Source: Dyella sp. SG609 (GTDB lineage Bacteria; Pseudomonadota; Gammaproteobacteria; Xanthomonadales; Rhodanobacteraceae). Taken from it: DNA of 64,000 nucleotides. The first letter of the stretch is position 1. Each line of letters starts with the position of its first letter. The stretch covers positions 124,001 to 188,000 of the forward strand of contig NZ_JAAZQJ010000005.1 in the NCBI RefSeq assembly GCF_012275375.1, in the 5' to 3' direction. Under the pieces are notes generated by a model. That model saw only the letters and a list, made by a program, of their open reading frames with translations. It did not search any database and was not told the origin of the DNA. This document shows positions 59,217 to 64,000 of the stretch, piece after piece. The position numbers were made by a program, and so were the translations under genes.

Positions 59217-61055
59217 TCAGTTGGAGTCCTGCGCCGGCACCGGCGCCACCGCCGCTTCCTCGCGCTCCCGCTTGGCGATCGGATCGTCGTCCGCATCGAA
59301 CAGATGCATCAGATCGTTCAGCGCTTCCCTCGAGGTCTGCACCAGCCGCGTCTCGTCGTCGTACACCAGGTACTGCGCCTTCAGCAGCTTCATGTCGTGC
59401 TGGCGGAAGCGCTCCACGCGGTCGGCCGCCAGTTCGCTGGACAGCCCCAGCGCCTCCAGCGTCTTGCGCGTCATCTTCAGGCTGGAAGAAAACGTCTCGC
59501 GCACCGGTTCCTCGATGCCCAAGTCCATCAGGCGGAACACGTGCTGGCGATTGCGCGCGCGGGCGATGATCTTCAGGTGCGGATACTGCCGGCGCACCAG
59601 GCGCGCGATGCGCAGGTTCGCTTCCGGGTCGTCGGTGGCCAGCACGAACACTTCGGCCTGGTCTGCCTGCGCGGCGCGCAGCAGGTCGGGGCGCGCCGGG
59701 TCGCCGAAGAACAGCGAGGTGTTGTTGAAGCGGCGCAGCGTGTCCATCTGCTCGACCGAGGATTCCAGCGCCACGAACGGAATGCGCTGCGCGCGCAGCA
59801 CGCGGCCGACGATCTGCCCGACGCGGCCGAAGCCGGCGATGATCACGCGCGGCGGCGCGGTCTCGATGGTGTCGTATTCGCGGTCGGGCTTCTTCGCCTT
59901 GATGTCCACCGCCTTGGCCACCACCGCCACCACCAGCGGGGTCATCGCCATCGACAGGGTGATCGCCAGCACGATCAGGCCCTGCTGCAGCTCGGTGATC
60001 AGGCGCTGCTCGCCGGCCTGCTTCAGCACCACGAAGGCGAACTCGCCGCCGCAGGCCAGCAGCACCACCATGCGCAAGGTGTCGGCCCGGTTCAGCGCGC
60101 CGACGATGCGGCCCAGCGGCCACAGCAGCATGCCCTTCACCGCCAGCACGCCCAGCGTGATCGCCAGCACCAGCAGCGGCTGGTGCAGCAGCAGGGAGAT
60201 GTCCATCGACATGCCCACGCTGATGAAGAACAGGCCCAGCAGCAGGCCCTTGAACGGCTCGATATGCGATTCCAGCTCGTGGCGGTATTCCGAATCGGCC
60301 AGCAGCACGCCAGCGAGGAAGGCGCCGAGCGTGGACGACACGCCGACTTCCTCCATCAGCCAGGCCGTGCCCATCACCACCAGCAGCGCGGTGGCGGTGG
60401 AGACTTCCTGCGCATTGGCGCGCGCCACGAAACGGAATACCGGGCGCAGCAGATAGCGGCCGCCGACCACCACCACCACGATGGCGCCCACCGTGCGCAG
60501 GATCGCCTGCGGCTCCACGCCATGCGGCGAGGCGCTGCTGGCCAGCAGCGGCACGGCGGCGATCAACGGGATCGCGGCCAGGTCCTGGAACAGCAGCACG
60601 GCGAAGGTGATGCGGCCATAGGCCGAACCGGCCTCCTTGCGCTCGGCCAGGATCTGCAGGCCGAACGCGGTGGACGACAGCGCCAGGCTGCCGCCGACGA
60701 TGGCCGCGGCATTGGCGGTAAAGCCGAACAGGAAATAGCAGGCCAGGCCGATCGCCACGCTGCAGGCAGCTACCTGCAGCAGGCCGGCGCCGAACACCGC
60801 GCGGCGCATCACCCACAGGCGCTGCGGCGAGAGCTCCAGGCCGATCACGAACAGCATCAGCACCACGCCGAATTCGGAGATGGTGGCCACGCCCTCGGTG
60901 TCGCCGACCAGGCCCAGCGCCTGCGGGCCGATGACCACGCCGGCAATCAGAAAACCGAGCACGGCGCCGAGGCGGAAGCGCTTGGTCAGCGGCACGGCGA
61001 TCACCGTTGCCAATAGAAAGACCAGCGCGGTGTTGAGAAAGGAATGGCTGTCCAC
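59217..61055 (-). CDS. Kef-type K+/H+ antiporter (CPA2) with RCK domain
   Basis: 612 residues, the usual KefB/KefC length. Membrane domain (about 1-385) with the exchanger core GVSSTLGAFLAGVLLADSEY; RCK/TrkA-N domain from about 400 with the NAD-binding motif VIIAGFGRVGQIVGR and a GDPARPDLL region. In Kef systems glutathione conjugates open the channel and cause K+ efflux and acidification as protection against electrophiles. The acidic/basic C-terminal tail is not conserved. Monocistronic. KefB versus KefC cannot be decided here. Confidence 0.92.
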   Translation of the reverse strand: MDSHSFLNTALVFLLATVIAVPLTKRFRLGAVLGFLIAGVVIGPQALGLVGDTEGVATISEFGVVLMLFVIGLELSPQRLWVMRRAVFGAGLLQVAACSVAIGLACYFLFGFTANAAAIVGGSLALSSTAFGLQILAERKEAGSAYGRITFAVLLFQDLAAIPLIAAVPLLASSASPHGVEPQAILRTVGAIVVVVVGGRYLLRPVFRFVARANAQEVSTATALLVVMGTAWLMEEVGVSSTLGAFLAGVLLADSEYRHELESHIEPFKGLLLGLFFISVGMSMDISLLLHQPLLVLAITLGVLAVKGMLLWPLGRIVGALNRADTLRMVVLLACGGEFAFVVLKQAGEQRLITELQQGLIVLAITLSMAMTPLVVAVVAKAVDIKAKKPDREYDTIETAPPRVIIAGFGRVGQIVGRVLRAQRIPFVALESSVEQMDTLRRFNNTSLFFGDPARPDLLRAAQADQAEVFVLATDDPEANLRIARLVRRQYPHLKIIARARNRQHVFRLMDLGIEEPVRETFSSSLKMTRKTLEALGLSSELAADRVERFRQHDMKLLKAQYLVYDDETRLVQTSREALNDLMHLFDADDDPIAKREREEAAVAPVPAQDSN

Positions 61056-61152
61056 GAGCGCTGCCGGCAGAGGGGATGCGGACGATTATTTCATGCGACG
61101 CGGCAGGCGCGAATGACGAAAGCGGACCGATTGCACGCGGCGGCGATGCGCA

Positions 61153-62049
61153 TCAGGCGAACGCGGAGAGTCCTTCCAGCCGCTGGCGCAGGATCGCCTC
61201 CAGCCGCGCGATCGCCGGCGCCGGTTCCGCCTCGGCGCGATGCAGGTGCAGGCCCAGCAGCGGCAGGCGCGGCAGGCCGGCTTCCTCCGGCGCCAGTGCG
61301 CGCACCGAGGGCGGCAGGCCCACGCCCGTGCGCAAGGCCACGCCCAGGCCGGCGGCGACGGCGGCCCAGATGCCGGCGAGGCTGGCGCTGGTGAAGGCGA
61401 TGCGCCAGGGAATGCCGGCGCGGTCCAGCGCGGCGGCGGCGGCGGTGCGCATCAGGCAGGGCGCGTCGAGCGAGACCAGCGGCAGCGGTTCGCCGCTGTC
61501 CGCGCTCCAGCCGGGCAGGTCGGCGGCGGGGCCGATCCAGCGCATCGGGATCTCGCCCAGGCGTTCGGCATGCGGCGTCACGGTCGGCGTGCCGGCATCC
61601 CAGGCCAGCGCCAGGTCCAGCCGGCCGCCGGCGACGCGGTCCAGCAGCTCGGCATTGCGCGCGATGCGCGCCTCGATGCGCACCTTGGGATGGGCGCGGG
61701 CGAAACGGCCGAGCACGTCGGGCAGCAGGGCCTCGCCGAAATCCTCCTGCAGGCCCAGCCGGATCCAGCCCTCCAGCTCGCCGCCCTGCAGCGCGGCGGC
61801 GGCTTCGTCGTTCAATTCCAGCAGCCGGCGCGCATAGGCCAGCATGGTTTCGCCGGCCTCGGTCAGCGCCATGCCGCGCCCCTGCCGGCGCAGGATCGGC
61901 GTGCCGGCCTGCTCTTCCAGTTTCTTGAGCTGCGCGCTCACCGCCGAAGTGGAGCGGCCCAGCCGGTCCGCCGCCTTGGCGAAACTGCCCAGGTCCACGC
62001 CCAGCGCGAAGCTGCGCAGCACATCGAGATCGAAGTTCACCCGCCGCAT
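61153..62049 (-). CDS. LysR-family transcriptional regulator
   Basis: 298 residues; N-terminal winged helix-turn-helix (FALGVDLGSFAKAADRLGRS, SAVSAQLKKLEEQ) and a periplasmic-binding-type effector domain. Divergent from the DUF4865 and tautomerase genes with 114 bases between, which contain a candidate operator. The trio LysR-DUF4865-tautomerase recurs in proteobacteria, so it most likely controls its neighbours; effector unknown. Confidence 0.92.
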   Translation of the reverse strand: MRRVNFDLDVLRSFALGVDLGSFAKAADRLGRSTSAVSAQLKKLEEQAGTPILRRQGRGMALTEAGETMLAYARRLLELNDEAAAALQGGELEGWIRLGLQEDFGEALLPDVLGRFARAHPKVRIEARIARNAELLDRVAGGRLDLALAWDAGTPTVTPHAERLGEIPMRWIGPAADLPGWSADSGEPLPLVSLDAPCLMRTAAAAALDRAGIPWRIAFTSASLAGIWAAVAAGLGVALRTGVGLPPSVRALAPEEAGLPRLPLLGLHLHRAEAEPAPAIARLEAILRQRLEGLSAFA

Positions 62050-62064
62050 GGAGCCGCCTCCGCC

Positions 62065-62087
62065 ATCATCCGGTTTTGCCGGACGAT
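62065..62087. promoter_or_regulatory. Candidate operator of the LysR regulator
   Basis: ATCATCCGG and CCGGACGAT, a 9-base inverted repeat (one mismatch) with the 5-base spacer TTTTG. A further half-site CCGGACGAC lies at 62110-62118. Both are between the divergent starts. Confidence 0.5.
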
Positions 62088-62163
62088 GAGTTTTGAATTT
62101 CCCGATTTTCCGGACGACTATGTGGCGTTACGGTAGGCCCCGTCAACCGCACGGAGTGCCGCC

Positions 62164-62751
62164 ATGCTGGCCATGCAATACGCCTTCGTCCTGCCCGCCG
62201 ACTACGACATGGGCATCGTCCGGCGCCGCATCGCCGAGAAAGGTTCGATGCTCGACGACTTCCCGCGCCTGCGCTTCAAGGCCTACCTCAGCGCCGACCG
62301 CCGCGGCGCACGCCTGCCGACGCGGCAGAACCTCTATGCGCCGTTCTATCTATGGGACGACGCCGAGGGCATGAACGCGTTTCTCGGCAGCAGCGGCTTT
62401 GCCGGCGTGACGCAGGCCTTCGGCTGGCCGGAAGTGCGCACCTGGTCGGTGTGGCGGGGCGAGGTGTCGCCGGAAGCCCGGCAGGCGGTGTGCGCCTCGC
62501 GCGACCTGGAAAACATCGCGCCGTATACCGACCTGGACGAACTGCGCGAGCGCGAAGCCGACAAAGTCCGCGCCGATCTCGCCGACGGCGCGCTCGCCGC
62601 GGTCAGCGCCTTCGACCCGACGCATTGGACCCTGGTGCGCTTGCGCCTGTGGCACGAGCTGCGCCCGGAGCTGGCCCGCGATGGCCGCCAGCTTTACGAC
62701 GTCGGGCATGTGTCCCTGCCCCGCCGCCATCTTTCCCCCGTCACCGCCTGA
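62164..62751 (+). CDS. DUF4865-family protein
   Basis: 195 residues. LPADYDMGIVRRRIAEKGSM, LYAPFYLWDDAEGMNAFLG and VRTWSVWRGEV are typical of DUF4865, a family with a dimeric alpha/beta ferredoxin-like look and usually next to a tautomerase gene, as here. Cytoplasmic. GGAG 8 bases before the ATG. Likely part of a LysR-controlled catabolic or detoxifying pair; reaction unknown. Confidence 0.85.
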   Translation: MLAMQYAFVLPADYDMGIVRRRIAEKGSMLDDFPRLRFKAYLSADRRGARLPTRQNLYAPFYLWDDAEGMNAFLGSSGFAGVTQAFGWPEVRTWSVWRGEVSPEARQAVCASRDLENIAPYTDLDELREREADKVRADLADGALAAVSAFDPTHWTLVRLRLWHELRPELARDGRQLYDVGHVSLPRRHLSPVTA

Positions 62752-62761
62752 GGAATCCGCC

Positions 62762-63142
62762 ATGCCCCTGGTCCGCATCGCCCTGCGCCGCGGCAAGTCC
62801 GCCGCCTACATCGCCGCCTTGCGCAACGGCATCTACCGCGCCATGCGCGAAGCCTTCGATGTGCCGGAGAACGACCGCTTCATCCTGGTCAGCCAGCATG
62901 AGGCGGAAGAATTCGATTACGACCCCGGTTATCTGGGCATCGCGCGCGACGACGATCTGGTGATGGTGCAGATCGCCTGCAACAACACGCGGACGACGGA
63001 GAAGAAGCAGGCGTTTTATAAGCGCATGGCGGAGCTGCTGGCGGAGGAGCCGGGGCTGCGGCCGGAGAATCTGCTGATCAATCTGCTGGAGACGGGGAAG
63101 GAGAACTGGTCGTTTGGTAATGGAATAGCGCAGTACGTCTAG
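62762..63142 (+). CDS. Tautomerase-family protein
   Basis: 126 residues. After Met removal the N-terminal residue is Pro (MPLVRIALRRGKSAAYIAAL), the catalytic base of 4-oxalocrotonate tautomerase-superfamily enzymes. FILVSQHEAEEFDYDPGYLG and LLINLLETGKENWSFGNG match the longer single-chain tautomerases found with DUF4865. It probably isomerises or hydrolyses an unsaturated acid. AGGAA lies upstream, 10 bases after the DUF4865 stop. Confidence 0.9.
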   Translation: MPLVRIALRRGKSAAYIAALRNGIYRAMREAFDVPENDRFILVSQHEAEEFDYDPGYLGIARDDDLVMVQIACNNTRTTEKKQAFYKRMAELLAEEPGLRPENLLINLLETGKENWSFGNGIAQYV

Positions 63143-63148
63143 TGCAAC

Positions 63149-63297
63149 TCTTCTCCCCTCCGGGGAGAAGATGCCGGCAGGCAGATGAGGGGCGGGTGCT
63201 CGCCAAGACGGTTAGACAGGGCGTGGCTTGCTTACCGCCTCTGCTTCATCGCTCCGCCCGACCCCTCACCCCAACCCTCTCCCCGGAGGGGAGAGGG
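63149..63297. repeat. Composite palindromic repeat, family R3
   Basis: TCTTCTCCCCTCCGGGGAGA at the left, GGTGAGGGG-complement in the middle (ACCCCTCACCCCAACC) and CTCCCCGGAGGGGAGAGG at the right. It fills the gap between the convergent tautomerase and hemB genes. Confidence 0.85.
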
Positions 63298-63309
63298 AGC
63301 TAAGAGCGG

Positions 63310-64000
<691 letters not shown>

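Noticed and set aside
2120-63297. Recurrent palindromes considered as CRISPR repeats
   Set aside because: They are isolated, intergenic, lack regular spacers and form internal hairpins; they are REP/MITE-type elements.

Overview
The window is GC-rich (most genes end codons in G or C) and reads as a chromosomal segment of a gammaproteobacterium of the Xanthomonadales/Lysobacterales, most likely a Rhodanobacteraceae genus such as Dyella, Luteibacter or Frateuria. This is inferred from gene content and order (DUF2244-ctaC-ctaD-ctaE, DUF2909, SURF1, ctaA, ctaB; PutA without a ribbon-helix-helix domain; LysR-DUF4865-tautomerase; YcgL) and from abundant intergenic palindromes. No rRNA, tRNA or CRISPR array is visible.

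Layout. 1-5.0 kb: tail of a serine hydrolase, an exported SGNH esterase, an SDR oxidoreductase and a large secreted PHP-type metallohydrolase. 5.2-11 kb: a minus-strand tripartite heavy-metal efflux operon (adaptor, RND pump of the divalent-cation type, outer membrane factor) with a hairpin-rich leader. 11.2-16.4 kb: a Na/Pi-cotransporter-PhoU protein and the Mg2+ ATPase mgtA, whose leader carries a 77-codon frame and a 23-codon polyproline frame. 16.4-24.5 kb: aa3-type cytochrome c oxidase subunits and the heme A and assembly genes. 24.8-31.6 kb: putA, an unrecognised Lys/Ala/Pro-rich protein, a PhoN-like protein lacking an expected Asp, and an AraC-type regulator.

31.7-44.2 kb is the accessory part. 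A secreted pectinacetylesterase-like enzyme and a small exported helical protein are followed by decayed duplicates of the latter's 3' end, two paralogous ~98-residue proteins, two copies of a MITE-like repeat, an AT-richer block of minus-strand orphan genes (DUF6572, a DUF6959-like gene, a frameshifted DUF6980 gene, a secreted small protein, a toxin-like fragment), an IS110-type transposase tail, and then a 1594-residue Sec-exported Rhs/YD-repeat protein. Its C-terminal tip carries a HELGH zinc-metallopeptidase motif, and the next gene, overlapping by ATGA, encodes a signal-peptide-bearing candidate immunity protein. This looks like a toxin-immunity locus with a downstream graveyard of displaced modules.

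44.5-50.9 kb: a parallel beta-helix lipoprotein, a diheme cytochrome c, a TonB-dependent receptor and a coniferyl-aldehyde-dehydrogenase-like enzyme, all on the plus strand and closely spaced, probably one uptake and oxidation unit. 51-64 kb: a secreted M35-like zinc protease, a FadL-like porin, YcgL, a giant membrane-anchored ankyrin protein overlapping a convergent family 9 glycosyltransferase, a Kef-type K+/H+ antiporter, a LysR regulator divergent from DUF4865 and tautomerase genes, and the 3' part of hemB.

Three recurrent palindromic repeat families sit almost exclusively between genes, often directly at stop codons. Coordinates and frames were read from the sequence. Family names come from recognised motifs and remembered family patterns; no database search was run.
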